A DNA stretch of 64,000 nucleotides from contig NZ_UAUI01000011.1 of assembly GCF_900455735.1 (NCBI RefSeq), forward strand, positions 496,001 to 560,000, given 5' to 3'. A program made the translations under genes and the position numbers. Of the stretch, positions 50,552 through 61,280 are shown one piece after another. The stretch comes from Rhodococcus wratislaviensis. Lineage in GTDB: Bacteria; Actinomycetota; Actinomycetes; Mycobacteriales; Mycobacteriaceae. The notes beneath the pieces are model-generated. The model ran no database searches and was not told the DNA's origin. It saw only the letters and a list, made by a program, of their open reading frames with translations. Position 1 is the stretch's first letter. Each line of letters begins with the position of its first letter.

Positions 50552-51676
50552 ATGCCCCGATGGACGACGCGAACTCGGGGCGGCGGGTGTTCAGCGAATG
50601 CGAAAGTGTCGCACCGGCTCCAGCGCGTGCCCCTCGTGGTGCAGCAAGAAGACCGCACCTCGAGTCAGAAGCGTGGTAATGAGATCTGGAACCCGAAATA
50701 CCTCGGCGTGGCCAAACTCGCGCCGCGAGCGGACGCAATCTACGAACCCTGGACCACCCTGGGCTACATCGCCGCACAGAACCGGATCACCCGACTGAGA
50801 CTCGGCGTGGGGGTTACCGACGCCGGAAGGCGAAACCCCGCCGTGACGGCGCAGGCCGCCGCCACTCTTCATCACCTCAGCCGCGGGCGGACCATACTCG
50901 GTATCGGCCCCGGCGAACGGGAAGGCAACGAGCCGTATGGGGTTGACTGGGCAAAGCCGGTAGCACGATTCCACGAGGCGATCGCGACCATCCGCGCTCT
51001 GTGGGACTCGGGCGGCGCGCCGGTGACCCGGGAATCGCAATTCTTCCCGCTCCACGACGCCGTGTTCGACATCCCGCCGCACAAGGGCGGGTGGCCGGAG
51101 ATCTGGGTCGCGGCGCACGGCCCGCGGATGCTGGGCATCGCCGGCAGGTACGCCGACGCCTGGTTCCCCTCCTATCCGCAGCAGCCGAAGCAGTACTCCC
51201 AAAAGCTCGCCGTGATCAGGTCGGCGGCAGAGGGCGCCGGACGAGATCCGTTGGCCATTACGCCGGCGGTGTTGTTCTTCGTTTTGACCGCGAGCAGCAG
51301 CGCACAGGTCGACGAGATGGTCGGATCGACCACGGCCCGGGCATTCGCACTGTCCGCATCCGCCGAGGTGTGGGCACGCCACGGCGTCGAGCACCCGATG
51401 GGCCCTACATTTTCCGGTATTCAAGACTTGTTGCCGCAGACCATCGATGAACACACCGCCCTCAGCTATGTCGAACGTGTGCCGCCGTCGTTGGTCCGTG
51501 AAACGTGTCTGGCCGGGACCCCGTCGGAAATACTCGATCAATTGAGCGAATGGCGCGACCACGGTGTCCGATACGCCGTCATTGCCAATATCAGCCCTGT
51601 TCACCCCAAACTCCGTATTGGCCTCGGCTCTTCACTCTCACTCGTGCAACTTCTCCGCGGTATGCGCCGACTGTGA
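50552..51676 (+). CDS. LLM-class oxidoreductase, N-terminally truncated, possible pseudogene
   Basis: Open for 374 residues, but only from about residue 43 does it look like the phthiodiolone-ketoreductase-like LLM group: [74 protein letters not shown]. The usual first ~50 residues (the first barrel strand and the aspartate/histidine loop before EIWNP) are absent; the upstream frame is Arg/Ser-rich and lacks family features. The start is therefore uncertain, and it may be an inactive remnant or a fusion to new 5' sequence. Convergent with the DUF222/HNH gene 26 bases away. Confidence 0.55.
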   Translation: MPRWTTRTRGGGCSANAKVSHRLQRVPLVVQQEDRTSSQKRGNEIWNPKYLGVAKLAPRADAIYEPWTTLGYIAAQNRITRLRLGVGVTDAGRRNPAVTAQAAATLHHLSRGRTILGIGPGEREGNEPYGVDWAKPVARFHEAIATIRALWDSGGAPVTRESQFFPLHDAVFDIPPHKGGWPEIWVAAHGPRMLGIAGRYADAWFPSYPQQPKQYSQKLAVIRSAAEGAGRDPLAITPAVLFFVLTASSSAQVDEMVGSTTARAFALSASAEVWARHGVEHPMGPTFSGIQDLLPQTIDEHTALSYVERVPPSLVRETCLAGTPSEILDQLSEWRDHGVRYAVIANISPVHPKLRIGLGSSLSLVQLLRGMRRL

Positions 51677-51702
51677 CCAACGTCGGTGTCTCCCAGTTGT
51701 TG

Positions 51703-53142
51703 TCACGGCGCCCGGGCCTCCCGTCGCGCATGCTCGATCAACTCACCGGGGTGATGTCGGTGGTTGATGCGCGGTCTTCGGGTGGGGTCGATGTGTGGTG
51801 GCGGGATCCACTCGGTGCGGCCTGCGAATGTGGAGTGCACAGGCGCGGACCGCGTCGCCCACCCGGCCGGGCCGTCGTTGACCTGGGCGTGGCAGGCGTC
51901 GCAGACCAGGGACAGACCCTCGATGTCGGTGCGTCCGCCCTTGTGCCAATCCGTGACATGGTGCACCGCGCACAGACTCGACGGCGCCGAACACCCCGGC
52001 CGTGTGCAACCCCCGTCCGAGGCGATCAGGGCGAGCCGCTGATCGGCGCCGGCCAGACGACGCCGCCGCCCCAGGTGGAGCGGACGACCTGCATGATCGA
52101 ACAGCGCGAGCACCGGATGCGCCTTCTCTGCCAGCGCTAATGCGTCCGCGATCGGGAGCAACCCACCGGTGGCCGTTGTGGCCAGACCCCCGACCGCCTG
52201 CTCCAACTGTTCGAGTGTCATCGTGACGATCACTGTGGCCGGTAGTCCCCGGTGCCGGCCGAGCACCCCCGACTCGAGCAGCGCCCGAAATACCGCGCTG
52301 AACGCGTCGTGATTGCGCTGCGCCGCGGTACGGGTATCGCGGGCGGCCGCCGCCGCCAACAGGTCACGATCGATCGAGGGGTCTTCGCCGTCACCGGCCG
52401 GTGAGTCGGGATCGTCCGGATTGTTCATTCCGGGCCGCGCCCATTTTGCGAGGATCGGATCGAGCATCGCCCGCGCGACAGGGTCGAGTTCACCGGAGAT
52501 TCTCGACATCAGTTCGGTGTCTTGCCTGCCGATCGAAATGCCCCGCCGGCGTTTCCGGTCGCGGTCGTCGCCGAGGTTCCCGTCCGGGTTCAGATATGCC
52601 AGCAGCCGATGCCCCGCCTGCTCCACATCCTCCGGGGTACCGCTTCTCGCCAAGTTGGCGAGCACGGCCTCGGCGTCGACCACCGCGTCGTTGTCGACGA
52701 CGTGGGGAATCTTGCGCATCACCTTCGCGATTGCCCGCACATGATCCGCGCCGATGTCGCCGTCACGTTGCGCCGCAGCAGTTTCCGGCAAGACCGGCGG
52801 CATCGACTCGCCGGCCAGGGTGTGCCACACGCCCAGTTCGCGGGCAGCGGTGACACGGGCGGACGCATCCGCACCCGAGATCCGGAGCACGTCGATCAGG
52901 AGTTTCTTCGGCGAGGTATACCCCAGACGCGCCGGGACCGAGCGTTCGACGCTCTCCACGACCAATCGGTGTGAGACCGCCTCCGCGCGGCGAAGCGACT
53001 GCTCCATCCCGCGCATCACCTCGACGACCTCGGTGTCCGACAACTCGGTGAGCCCGGCATCGAGCAGCCCGTCGACCGCGGCAGCGAGCATCGACAGATG
53101 CTCCGCCGCACGGCTACCCACCGACCCCCAAGTCGAACTCAT
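51703..53142 (-). CDS. DUF222 / HNH endonuclease domain protein (13E12-repeat family)
   Basis: 479 residues. DUF222 spans most of the length, beginning after LSMLAAAVDGLLDAG and including the ADASARVTAARELG region. The C-terminal HNH nuclease motif is CAVHHVTDWHKGGRTDIEGL with LVCDACHAQVNDG. This is the family known as the 13E12 repeat in mycobacteria, present in many near-identical copies across actinobacterial genomes and sometimes tied to recombination. Function is unknown. It stands between the truncated LLM gene and the phenol regulator, in a less ordered part of the window. Confidence 0.9.
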   Translation of the reverse strand: MSSTWGSVGSRAAEHLSMLAAAVDGLLDAGLTELSDTEVVEVMRGMEQSLRRAEAVSHRLVVESVERSVPARLGYTSPKKLLIDVLRISGADASARVTAARELGVWHTLAGESMPPVLPETAAAQRDGDIGADHVRAIAKVMRKIPHVVDNDAVVDAEAVLANLARSGTPEDVEQAGHRLLAYLNPDGNLGDDRDRKRRRGISIGRQDTELMSRISGELDPVARAMLDPILAKWARPGMNNPDDPDSPAGDGEDPSIDRDLLAAAAARDTRTAAQRNHDAFSAVFRALLESGVLGRHRGLPATVIVTMTLEQLEQAVGGLATTATGGLLPIADALALAEKAHPVLALFDHAGRPLHLGRRRRLAGADQRLALIASDGGCTRPGCSAPSSLCAVHHVTDWHKGGRTDIEGLSLVCDACHAQVNDGPAGWATRSAPVHSTFAGRTEWIPPPHIDPTRRPRINHRHHPGELIEHARREARAP

Positions 53143-53207
53143 GTGCGAATACTACCGCGGGGGTCCGACACGTTTCGGAGGCGAAACCGACCTCGCCACC
53201 GAACCGA

Positions 53208-54155
53208 TCAGAGCCCGCGATCGCGCAGTGACTCGGACGGTGTCACGCCGTACTTGCGGCGGTAGGCGGCGGCGAATCTGCCGGTGTGCATGATTCCCCA
53301 GCGCGTCGCGACTTCGGAAATGGTTGCGCATGAACTACTTCCGGTGAGTTCGGCATGGACACCCGCGAGGCGCACATCGGCGAGGTACTCCATCGGCGTC
53401 ATGCCCACGTACTCGCGGAACCCCTGCTGCATACGCCGGACGCTCACGCCGACGAGTTCGGCCATCTCCCCGGCGGTCCATGGGCGGGCCGGGTCCTGCT
53501 GGATCGCGTCGATGACCCGCTTGACGATGCGCGGCCGGATTCCCGCGGCACCCGCGTCGTCGTCCGGCATGGCGGTGAGCACGAGCGCGGTGGTCAGCGC
53601 TCCGCACAGTTGTTGCGACACCTGGTCGCTGTGCAGAAGAACGCTGTCGCGCAATGCTTGGTCGGCGACGGCACGGACGAACCTCAGCCACTCGGCGCCG
53701 GCGCCGGCGCGCAGGTCGAGTTGCCGCGGCAACTTCTGCCCGGGCCTGGCGAGCACGCGGTCCATTTCGCGCTGCAGGTAGTCCCGGTCCACCTTGAATC
53801 CGATGATCTCGCAGGAACTACTCCAGTTGGTGATGACGGTCCGGGTGTCGGGCGGGCAGATGGTGGCCAGACCCGGCGTCGAGGTCACTTCCGTGCCGCC
53901 GGTGACCGACACGATGCGGCCGGTCAAGGGGATGTTGATGCCGTACGCACCCGGATGGTCGGACTCGATCGACACGGGCGCCCCGAAACCGATCCGGGCG
54001 AGCCTGGACGCGCCCATCTGCGAGGACTCCAGCGAAGACCGCGCCGCGGTGTCCCGCGACAGCGGACGCAGCTCGTGAGGGAAGTACGCGTCCGCGACCA
54101 CCTCGTGAACCTCGTCCCAGTCGGTGAAACCGGGACCTTCCAGCTGTCCTCGCAT
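53208..54155 (-). CDS. AraC-family regulator, probably of the phenol hydroxylase genes (PheR-like)
   Basis: 315 residues. The N-terminal half is a cupin-type AraC ligand domain of the AraC_binding_2 group (PLTGRIVSVTGGTEVTSTPG). The C-terminal half has both HTHs of the AraC/XylS DNA-binding region: WTAGEMAELVGVSVRRMQQG and ATRWGIMHTGRFAAAYRRKY. It is divergent from the two-component phenol hydroxylase genes across 238 bp, the arrangement of pheR and pheA2A1 in rhodococci. It would act as a phenol-responsive activator; that function is inferred from position. Confidence 0.82.
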   Translation of the reverse strand: MRGQLEGPGFTDWDEVHEVVADAYFPHELRPLSRDTAARSSLESSQMGASRLARIGFGAPVSIESDHPGAYGINIPLTGRIVSVTGGTEVTSTPGLATICPPDTRTVITNWSSSCEIIGFKVDRDYLQREMDRVLARPGQKLPRQLDLRAGAGAEWLRFVRAVADQALRDSVLLHSDQVSQQLCGALTTALVLTAMPDDDAGAAGIRPRIVKRVIDAIQQDPARPWTAGEMAELVGVSVRRMQQGFREYVGMTPMEYLADVRLAGVHAELTGSSSCATISEVATRWGIMHTGRFAAAYRRKYGVTPSESLRDRGL

Positions 54156-54393
54156 GCGCCTACCAGACCTCTCACCTCGCGCAACGACCGCGCACGGGCA
54201 ACTCCCGACCTTAGCATCGCCTGTGACTCACATCACGGGCAAGTGCCGGCGGCCCCCGTCCGGCAATCCCGTTTCGCGTTCCGGATCGAGCCTTCGCAAT
54301 GCGGATCGACGGATTGTGACGCCCGTCATACGTTGTGCAGGTCCCCATCGCCGGGGTTATCGCACGAATCGTGCAGAAAGGCGGTCAGGAGAA
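54156..54393. promoter_or_regulatory. Divergent promoter region between the AraC regulator and phenol hydroxylase genes
   Basis: 238 bp without a gene. A small palindrome GCACGAATCGTGC (54,362-54,374) sits just before the AGGAGAA ribosome site of the reductase gene. No paired direct repeats, as expected for an AraC/XylS activator, could be confirmed by eye. Confidence 0.35.
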
Positions 54394-54966
54394 ATGGACC
54401 AGCGCACTCTGCGTAACATTTTCGGCCAGTTCGCCAGTGGCGTCACCGTCATCACGTGTGCCAACGGCGACGGCGAGCCGCACGGGGCGACCGTCACCGC
54501 CTTCACCGCCGTCTCGATCGAACCGCGGCTGTGCCAGGTGACGCTGACCCGGAAGTCGAAGGCGTGCAGCTACCTGGATGGTGCGCCGTTCGCGGTGAAC
54601 ATTCTGGCCGCCGATCAGCTCGACACGGCGATGCACTTCGCGGGCAAACCGCAACGGACGGAACCGGCGTGGGATTCCGCCGGCATCGCTCCCGCGTTGT
54701 CCGGCAACGCGGCCACGCTCACGTGCTCACCCTGGGCTTCCTACGACGGCGGTGACCACATCATCTTCATCGGAGAGATCGTCGACGCGTCCGTCGACGC
54801 GACCAAGGACCCACTGCTGTTCTACCGCAGCACCTTCCACGATCTGGGTGCCGCCTCGGGCACCACGGCGTGGAACGGCTGCCTCGACGACCCCCACAGC
54901 GGATGGTTCGACGCCGCCGCGTCGTTCACCCCGCTTCACCTGCAGCTCGCCCAGGCTGCCTCGTAA
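54394..54966 (+). CDS. pheA2: Flavin reductase component of phenol hydroxylase (PheA2/HpaC family)
   Basis: 190 residues from the ATG at 54,394 (AGGAGA directly upstream). [40 protein letters not shown] and [20 protein letters not shown] are the flavin reductase motifs of the HpaC/PheA2 type. It supplies reduced FAD to the oxygenase encoded 20 bases downstream. Transcribed first in the run reductase, oxygenase, catechol dioxygenase, giving phenol to catechol to cis,cis-muconate. The exact phenol substrate is inferred from the oxygenase family. Confidence 0.85.
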   Translation: MDQRTLRNIFGQFASGVTVITCANGDGEPHGATVTAFTAVSIEPRLCQVTLTRKSKACSYLDGAPFAVNILAADQLDTAMHFAGKPQRTEPAWDSAGIAPALSGNAATLTCSPWASYDGGDHIIFIGEIVDASVDATKDPLLFYRSTFHDLGAASGTTAWNGCLDDPHSGWFDAAASFTPLHLQLAQAAS

Positions 54967-54986
54967 TCCTGACCGAAGGGAACACC

Positions 54987-56603
54987 ATGACCACCACCGA
55001 ATCCGCCCCCGAGACCGCCGTCGACCGCACGAAGGTCAACGTCGCCGCAGACTGCGAGGCCAACCGCACGAAGAACTTCGCGTCGCGGCCCATGACGGGC
55101 GACGAGTACATCGAGTCGCTGCGCGACGACCGCGAGATCTACCTGCACGGCGAGCGTGTCAAGGATGTCACCACGCATCCGGCGTTCCGCAACCCCATCC
55201 GGATGACCGCCCGCCTCTACGACGCCATGCACACCGGCGAGCACGTCGAGACCCTGACGACGCCCACCGACACCGGCAACGGCGGCGTCACGATGCCGTT
55301 CTTCCGGGCGTCGAAGAACTCCGACGATCTGTTGAAGGATCGTGACGCCATCGCCACCTGGGCGCGCATGACATACGGCTGGATGGGCCGGTCCCCCGAC
55401 TACAAGGCCTCCTTCCTCGGCACCCTGCACGCCAACAAGGAGCTGTACTCGCCGTTCCAGGACAACGCCGAACGCTGGTACAAGGAATCGCAGGAAAAGG
55501 TCCTCTACTGGAACCACGCCATCATCAACCCGCCGGTCGACCGGCAGCTCCCGCCGGACGAGGTCGGCGATGTGTTCATGAAGGTGGAGAAGGAAACCGA
55601 CGCCGGCCTCATCGTCTCCGGCGCCAAGGTCGTGGCGACCGGCTCGGCGATTACCAACTACAACTTCATCGCCCACTACGGCCTGCCGATCAAGAAGAAG
55701 GAATTCGCCCTCATCTGCACCGTCCCGATGGACGCACCGGGCGTGAAGCTGATCTGCCGCACGTCCTACACCCAGAACGCGGCCGTGATGGGCTCCCCGT
55801 TCGACTACCCGCTGTCATCGCGGATGGACGAGAACGACACCATCTTCGTCTTCGACAAGGTGCTGGTGCCGTGGGAGAACGTGTTCATGTACGGCGACGT
55901 GGACAAGATCAACGCCTTCTTCCCGCAGTCCGGATTCCTGCCCCGCTTCACCCTGCAGGGCTGCACCCGCCTGGCCGTGAAACTCGACTTCATCGCCGGC
56001 CTGCTGATGAAGGCCCTCGATGCCACCGGCGCCGGCGGCTTCCGTGGCGTGCAGACCCGAGTCGGTGAGGTCATCGGCTGGCGGAACCTGTTCTGGTCAC
56101 TGACCGAATCGATGGTCCGCGATCCCGAGCCGTGGGTAGGCGACACGGTCATCCCGAAGCTCGAATACGGCCTGACGTACCGCATGTTCATGCAGCAGGG
56201 TTACCCGCGGATCAAGGAGATCATCGAGCAGGACGTCGCGTCCGGTCTGATCTACCTGCCGTCCTCGGCCGCCGACTTCAAGAGTCCCGACGTCCGCCCC
56301 TACCTGGACAAGTACGTCCGCGGCTCGGAGGGCATGACCGCGGTCGAACGCGTCAAGATCATGAAGGCGCTGTGGGATTCGATCGGCAGCGAGTTCGGTG
56401 GCCGCCACGAGCTGTACGAGCGCAACTACGCAGGCAACCACGAGGGCGTGAAGGCGGAGCTGCTCATGTTCGCCGAGAACCGCGGAACCGTCAGCTCCAT
56501 GAAGGGTCTGGCCGAACAGTGCCTCGCCGAGTACGACCTCGACGGCTGGACCGTGCCCGACCTGATCGGCAACGACGACGTGTCCTACTTCGGCCGCAGC
56601 TAG
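54987..56603 (+). CDS. pheA1: Flavin-dependent phenol 2-monooxygenase, oxygenase component (PheA1/HpaB/NphA1 family)
   Basis: 538 residues from the ATG at 54,987. [40 protein letters not shown] and [12 protein letters not shown] are core motifs of the 4-hydroxyphenylacetate 3-monooxygenase (HpaB) family; length and details such as [20 protein letters not shown] fit the rhodococcal PheA1 branch. It hydroxylates phenols ortho to the hydroxyl using FADH2 from the upstream reductase. A catechol 1,2-dioxygenase gene follows after 21 bases, so the natural product is probably catechol. 4-Nitrophenol or chlorophenol oxygenases are close alternatives. Confidence 0.87.
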   Translation: MTTTESAPETAVDRTKVNVAADCEANRTKNFASRPMTGDEYIESLRDDREIYLHGERVKDVTTHPAFRNPIRMTARLYDAMHTGEHVETLTTPTDTGNGGVTMPFFRASKNSDDLLKDRDAIATWARMTYGWMGRSPDYKASFLGTLHANKELYSPFQDNAERWYKESQEKVLYWNHAIINPPVDRQLPPDEVGDVFMKVEKETDAGLIVSGAKVVATGSAITNYNFIAHYGLPIKKKEFALICTVPMDAPGVKLICRTSYTQNAAVMGSPFDYPLSSRMDENDTIFVFDKVLVPWENVFMYGDVDKINAFFPQSGFLPRFTLQGCTRLAVKLDFIAGLLMKALDATGAGGFRGVQTRVGEVIGWRNLFWSLTESMVRDPEPWVGDTVIPKLEYGLTYRMFMQQGYPRIKEIIEQDVASGLIYLPSSAADFKSPDVRPYLDKYVRGSEGMTAVERVKIMKALWDSIGSEFGGRHELYERNYAGNHEGVKAELLMFAENRGTVSSMKGLAEQCLAEYDLDGWTVPDLIGNDDVSYFGRS

Positions 56604-57473
<870 letters not shown>

Positions 57474-57488
57474 CACACCGTCAATTTC

Positions 57489-57522
57489 CCCGGGCGACAC
57501 GAAAGATCGTGTCGCCCGGGGC
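57489..57522 (+). terminator. Strong hairpin after the catechol dioxygenase gene
   Basis: CCCCGGGCGACACGA (57,489-57,503) and its exact complement (57,508-57,522) around a 4-base AAGA loop. It lies 15 bases past the stop. The downstream hydrolase gene would be expressed only by read-through or from its own promoter in the 24 bases after it. Confidence 0.75.
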
Positions 57523-57546
57523 TTCAACGTTTACGGAGGAATCATC

Positions 57547-58341
57547 ATGCCGAGCACGCCACAGGCGCGGACGACGGAATTCGTCCACACGGCTGCGGCC
57601 GTGATCGAGGTCGTCGTCGAGGGCAGTGGTCCGTCGGTGATCCTGCTGCCCTCGCTCGGGCGCGAATCGTACGACTACGACGACGTCGCGGACGGTCTCG
57701 CGCAGAACGGGTTCCGGGTATCCCGTCCGCAGCCGCGTGGCATCGGCCGGAGCACGGGACCGCTGGAGAACATCACGTTGCACGATCTGGCCGCCGACGT
57801 CGGAGCGGTGATCGAGGCGCAGGACAACGGTCCGGCCGTGGTGGTCGGTCATGCCTTCGGGCACTACGTGGCACGAATGCTGGCCGCCGACCGGCCCGAC
57901 CTGGTGCGCGGCATCGTCGTGGCCGCCGCAGGCGCCCGCAATTACCCGGCCGAGCTGACAGCGCTGGCGGTGAAGTGCTCGGACTCCACGCTGCCCGACG
58001 AAGAGCGGATCGGCTACCTGCAGACCGGCTTCTTCGCCCCCGGCAACGATCCGGCGGAGTGGCTCACCGGCTGGTACCCGGAGGTGTCGAAGCGCCAGCT
58101 CGCCGCATCGGCCGCCACACCCAAGGAGGAGTGGTGGGATGTCGCGCACCACCCGATCCTGGACCTGCAGTCCGCTCTCGACCCGTTCCGTCCGCGTGAG
58201 ACGGAGAACGAATTGCGGGATCGGTTCGGCGAATTGGTCACCGTGACCGTCGTCCCGAATGCCAGCCACGCACTGATGCCGGAAGCGCCCGCACACGTTG
58301 TGCGGGCGCTCACCGACTGGATTCGGGCTCTCGACAGCTGA
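57547..58341 (+). CDS. Alpha/beta-hydrolase-fold protein lacking the nucleophile serine
   Basis: 264 residues from the ATG at 57,547 (GGAGG 8-13 bases upstream). LLPSLGRESYDYDDVADGLA, RPQPRGIGRSTGP and the terminal NASHALMPEAPAHV are normal for the fold, and the His is in place. But the nucleophile elbow reads VVGHAFGHYVAR: Ala103 (codon GCC) stands where Gly-x-Ser-x-Gly needs Ser. It is thus unlikely to be a standard serine hydrolase. It may bind a ligand, act by another mechanism as some cofactor-independent fold members do, or be inactive. It follows the phenol operon behind a terminator and converges on the thiolase gene. Confidence 0.8.
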   Translation: MPSTPQARTTEFVHTAAAVIEVVVEGSGPSVILLPSLGRESYDYDDVADGLAQNGFRVSRPQPRGIGRSTGPLENITLHDLAADVGAVIEAQDNGPAVVVGHAFGHYVARMLAADRPDLVRGIVVAAAGARNYPAELTALAVKCSDSTLPDEERIGYLQTGFFAPGNDPAEWLTGWYPEVSKRQLAASAATPKEEWWDVAHHPILDLQSALDPFRPRETENELRDRFGELVTVTVVPNASHALMPEAPAHVVRALTDWIRALDS

Positions 58342-58345
58342 GCGG

Positions 58346-59581
58346 TCAGACCCGCTCGAAGATCGCGCTCAGCCCCTGGCCGCCGCCGATGCACATCGTC
58401 TCGAGACCGTAACGGGCTCCGCGGCGGTCCATCTCGCGCAGCAAGGTGGTGAGGATTCGCACTCCCGTCGCGCCGACGGGGTGTCCGAGCGAGATCCCCG
58501 AGCCGTTGACGTTGGTGCGGTCGAAATCCCGCGCACCGAAGTTCCATTCGCGCGTGACTGCCAGCGCCTGCGCCGCGAATGCCTCGTTCAGTTCGATCAG
58601 GTCGATGTCGGCGAGAGTCAGCCCGGCGCGTTTCAGGGCCCGTTCGGTGGACGGCACCGGTCCGATACCCATCTCGGACGGCTCCACACCCGCGACCGCC
58701 CAGGTGACCAGGCGGGCGAGCGGCTGAAGCCCGAGACGCTCCGCCTGTGCCCGGGTAGTGACGAGGCACGCTGCCGCACCGTCGTTCTGTCCGCTGGCGT
58801 TGCCTGCGGTGACGGTCGCGTCGGGGTCGGTGCTGCCGACGATGGGCCGCAGCCGAGCGAGTGACTCGATCGTCGTGTCGGCTCGGGGGTGCTCGTCCCG
58901 ATCGACGACCTGCGGATCGCCCCTGCGGACGGGCACGTCCACCGGGACGATCTCCTCGGCGAACTTTCCCGAGTCGATCGCAGCGACAGCCCGCTGATGG
59001 GAACTCACCGCGAGCTCGTCCTGTTCCCGACGGCTGATGTCGTACTTGCGGCGCAGGTTCTCCGCCGTCTCGAGCATGCCGCCCGGCACCGGATAATTGC
59101 GTCCGCCCGCGGTGACGCGGCCGCGGGCGAGTCTGTCGTGGAGCGCTGCCGGCGCACCTTTGGCTCCCCAGCGCATCGACTCGGTGTAGTACTCGGCGCG
59201 GCTCATCGATTCCACGCCGCCGGCGATCACCAGTTCGGCGACCCCCGTCTGTACTCGCATCGCCGCGTCGAGCACGGCCTGCAGACCGGATCCGCAGCGG
59301 CGGTCGAGTTGCTGTCCGGGAACCGTCACCGGCAGTCCCGCATCGAGGGCCACGACCCGCCCGATAGCGGGTGCCTCGCCGTTCGGGTAGCACTGACCGA
59401 AGATCACGTCGTCGATGCTGCCCGGATCCACTTTGGTGCGAGCGAGCAGTTCGGACACCACCCGCGCGCCGAGGTCGGCGGCGGGAACGTCCTTGAACTG
59501 TCCGCCGTATCGGCCGACGGGGGTGCGGAGGGGCTCACAGACGACGACATCGCTGCCCTGGGCATTCGAATTCTCAGGCAC
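58346..59581 (-). CDS. Acetyl-CoA C-acyltransferase (thiolase)
   Basis: 411 residues from the GTG at 59,581 (AAAGGGA upstream). The catalytic Cys96 is in DRRCGSGLQAV, HGHP-type base is in NGSGISLGHPVGATG, and the second Cys is in CIGGGQG; GGVESMSRAEYYT and NEAFAAQALAV are also diagnostic. It would split a beta-ketoacyl-CoA with CoA into acetyl-CoA and a shortened acyl-CoA. Last gene of a minus-strand operon after acyl-CoA synthetase, hydrolase, hotdog-SCP2 protein and acyl-CoA dehydrogenase; its start overlaps the synthetase stop by 8 bases. Confidence 0.88.
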   Translation of the reverse strand: MPENSNAQGSDVVVCEPLRTPVGRYGGQFKDVPAADLGARVVSELLARTKVDPGSIDDVIFGQCYPNGEAPAIGRVVALDAGLPVTVPGQQLDRRCGSGLQAVLDAAMRVQTGVAELVIAGGVESMSRAEYYTESMRWGAKGAPAALHDRLARGRVTAGGRNYPVPGGMLETAENLRRKYDISRREQDELAVSSHQRAVAAIDSGKFAEEIVPVDVPVRRGDPQVVDRDEHPRADTTIESLARLRPIVGSTDPDATVTAGNASGQNDGAAACLVTTRAQAERLGLQPLARLVTWAVAGVEPSEMGIGPVPSTERALKRAGLTLADIDLIELNEAFAAQALAVTREWNFGARDFDRTNVNGSGISLGHPVGATGVRILTTLLREMDRRGARYGLETMCIGGGQGLSAIFERV

Positions 59582-61280
59582 TGCGGAAATCCCTTTCGTG
59601 ATCGGTCCACCGCTGCGCCCATTCGCGCAGTTCGACCGCTCGGATCTTGGTTCCGTTACCACCCACCGTGGTCGGCATCTGCTCGATCATGTGCACGGCG
59701 GCCGGGACCTTGAACGCCGCCAACGACTCTGCGCACCAAGCCTTGAGATCTGCGGCATCCGCCGATGTGCCCTCGGTGGGAACGACGAACGCCACCGCCT
59801 CGGTGTATCCGCCGGTGCCGGTGATCCCCACGACCTTCGTCAGGTGCACGGCCTCGTGTTCCGCCAGCCGGTGCTCGATCTCGGCGGGATCCACCAGGAA
59901 CCCGCGCAGCCGGAGCACGTCACCCATCCGGCATACATACGTATAGCCGCCGTCGCCGGTCGCGACGGCCAGGTCGCCGCTGCGGAACCAGCCGTCCCGC
60001 GTGAATGCTCGCGCGGCCGCATCCGGATTGCCAAGGTAGGCGTCGACGACGTTCGGTCCGCGTACCTGAAGCTCGCCCTGCTCGCCGTCCGGAAGGGCCG
60101 AGTCGTCCAGCGGGTCGACAATGCGCACCTCGATGCCGGGTTCGACCGGACGTCCGCCGCCGTTCCAGCGCAGGGATTCCGGATCCGCGGCATCCCACAG
60201 CAGCATCAGCGCGAACACCTCGGAAGACCCGAAGACGCCCGTCGTGACGGCGTCGAACTCGTCACGCACCCACGCCGCCACCTCGTGCGAACGCCCGAGG
60301 AAGTCGGCGATCCCGAGGCGCTTCAACGACGACAGGTCGGCGCGGTCGCCCCCGTGCCACGTGTCGTACAGCCGCGCGAAGAGGTCGTCGCCGCCGACCA
60401 CGTGCGTGACCTTCAGCGACGCCATACGGGCCAGCGTGTCCGCGGCGTCGAAAACCGGTTCCATCAGCAGGGCGCCGCCGCCGGCGAGAGTCGCCAGGGC
60501 GGTGCTGTATCCGAACACCCCGGACACCGGCAGCACACACAGGGTGACGTCGCCGGGTTCGACGCCGAGGACGACGGCGTCTGCTCGCGCGTGCCGGACC
60601 ACCGCGGATTCGCGATGGGCGGCGAGTTTGGGGACGCCGGTGGATCCGGACGTCGTGAACGCGACCGCGAGCACGTCGTCCGGCGCCGCCCGCTCGCCCG
60701 CCGCGGTGGTGGCGGCCATGTCGGGTGTCTCCGGCACCTGGACGGTGCCGGTGTCCGTGCTGCCGGCTGTCCAGGCGCCACCGCCGAGATCGAATCGCGC
60801 CGGGTCGGGGGCGTCGCTCGTCGTTCCGGGACCGCGCACCACGGCGACCGCCGGGGCCGGGAGGTCGAGGGAGCGCTGTGCCTCGTCGAGCCGCCCGAAC
60901 AGGTCGAGACCGTGGAAGTGGTCGGGCACGGCCACCACCGCGGGACGCGCCGACGTGAGGATGTGCGCGATCTCGTGCGTGTTGTAGCGGGTGTTGACGC
61001 CGATGACGTGCGCACCCACCGCGGACGCGGCGAGTTGCCAGACGATCGCGTCCGACCAGTTCGGCAGCAACACCGCCACACACTGGCCGCGCCGGACGCC
61101 GACGCCGACGAGTTCCGACGTCAGCGCGTCGACGCGGGCACGGAGTTCGGCTCGACTGGTGACGATCGGCTCGCCGTCGACGACGTCGAGGGTGGCGGCG
61201 GCATCCGGGTCGGCCGTCACGAGTTCGCCGAGCAACGCGGCGAGTGTGTCACGGCGCGTGGTGGCGGTGTGCGCTGTCAC
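59574..61280 (-). CDS. AMP-forming acyl-CoA synthetase / CoA ligase
   Basis: 568 residues from the GTG at 61,280, overlapping the hydrolase stop by four bases (GTGA). ATP motif VAFTTSGSTGVPKLAAHRES, the GSSEVFALMLLWDAADPESL region, hinge YTYVCRMGDVLRLRGFLVDP and the terminal catalytic lysine in NGTKIRAV. It activates a carboxylic acid to its CoA thioester by way of an adenylate. The operon's dehydrogenase and thiolase suggest beta-oxidation of an organic or side-chain acid. The sequence is not close enough to a named benzoate or fatty-acyl ligase to assign a substrate. Confidence 0.87.
   Translation of the reverse strand: MTAHTATTRRDTLAALLGELVTADPDAAATLDVVDGEPIVTSRAELRARVDALTSELVGVGVRRGQCVAVLLPNWSDAIVWQLAASAVGAHVIGVNTRYNTHEIAHILTSARPAVVAVPDHFHGLDLFGRLDEAQRSLDLPAPAVAVVRGPGTTSDAPDPARFDLGGGAWTAGSTDTGTVQVPETPDMAATTAAGERAAPDDVLAVAFTTSGSTGVPKLAAHRESAVVRHARADAVVLGVEPGDVTLCVLPVSGVFGYSTALATLAGGGALLMEPVFDAADTLARMASLKVTHVVGGDDLFARLYDTWHGGDRADLSSLKRLGIADFLGRSHEVAAWVRDEFDAVTTGVFGSSEVFALMLLWDAADPESLRWNGGGRPVEPGIEVRIVDPLDDSALPDGEQGELQVRGPNVVDAYLGNPDAAARAFTRDGWFRSGDLAVATGDGGYTYVCRMGDVLRLRGFLVDPAEIEHRLAEHEAVHLTKVVGITGTGGYTEAVAFVVPTEGTSADAADLKAWCAESLAAFKVPAAVHMIEQMPTTVGGNGTKIRAVELREWAQRWTDHERDFRSA

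Noticed and set aside
51703-53142. DUF222/HNH gene as sign of a prophage or group II intron
   Set aside because: No phage structural, integrase or reverse-transcriptase genes lie nearby; this family occurs as free-standing copies in many actinobacteria.
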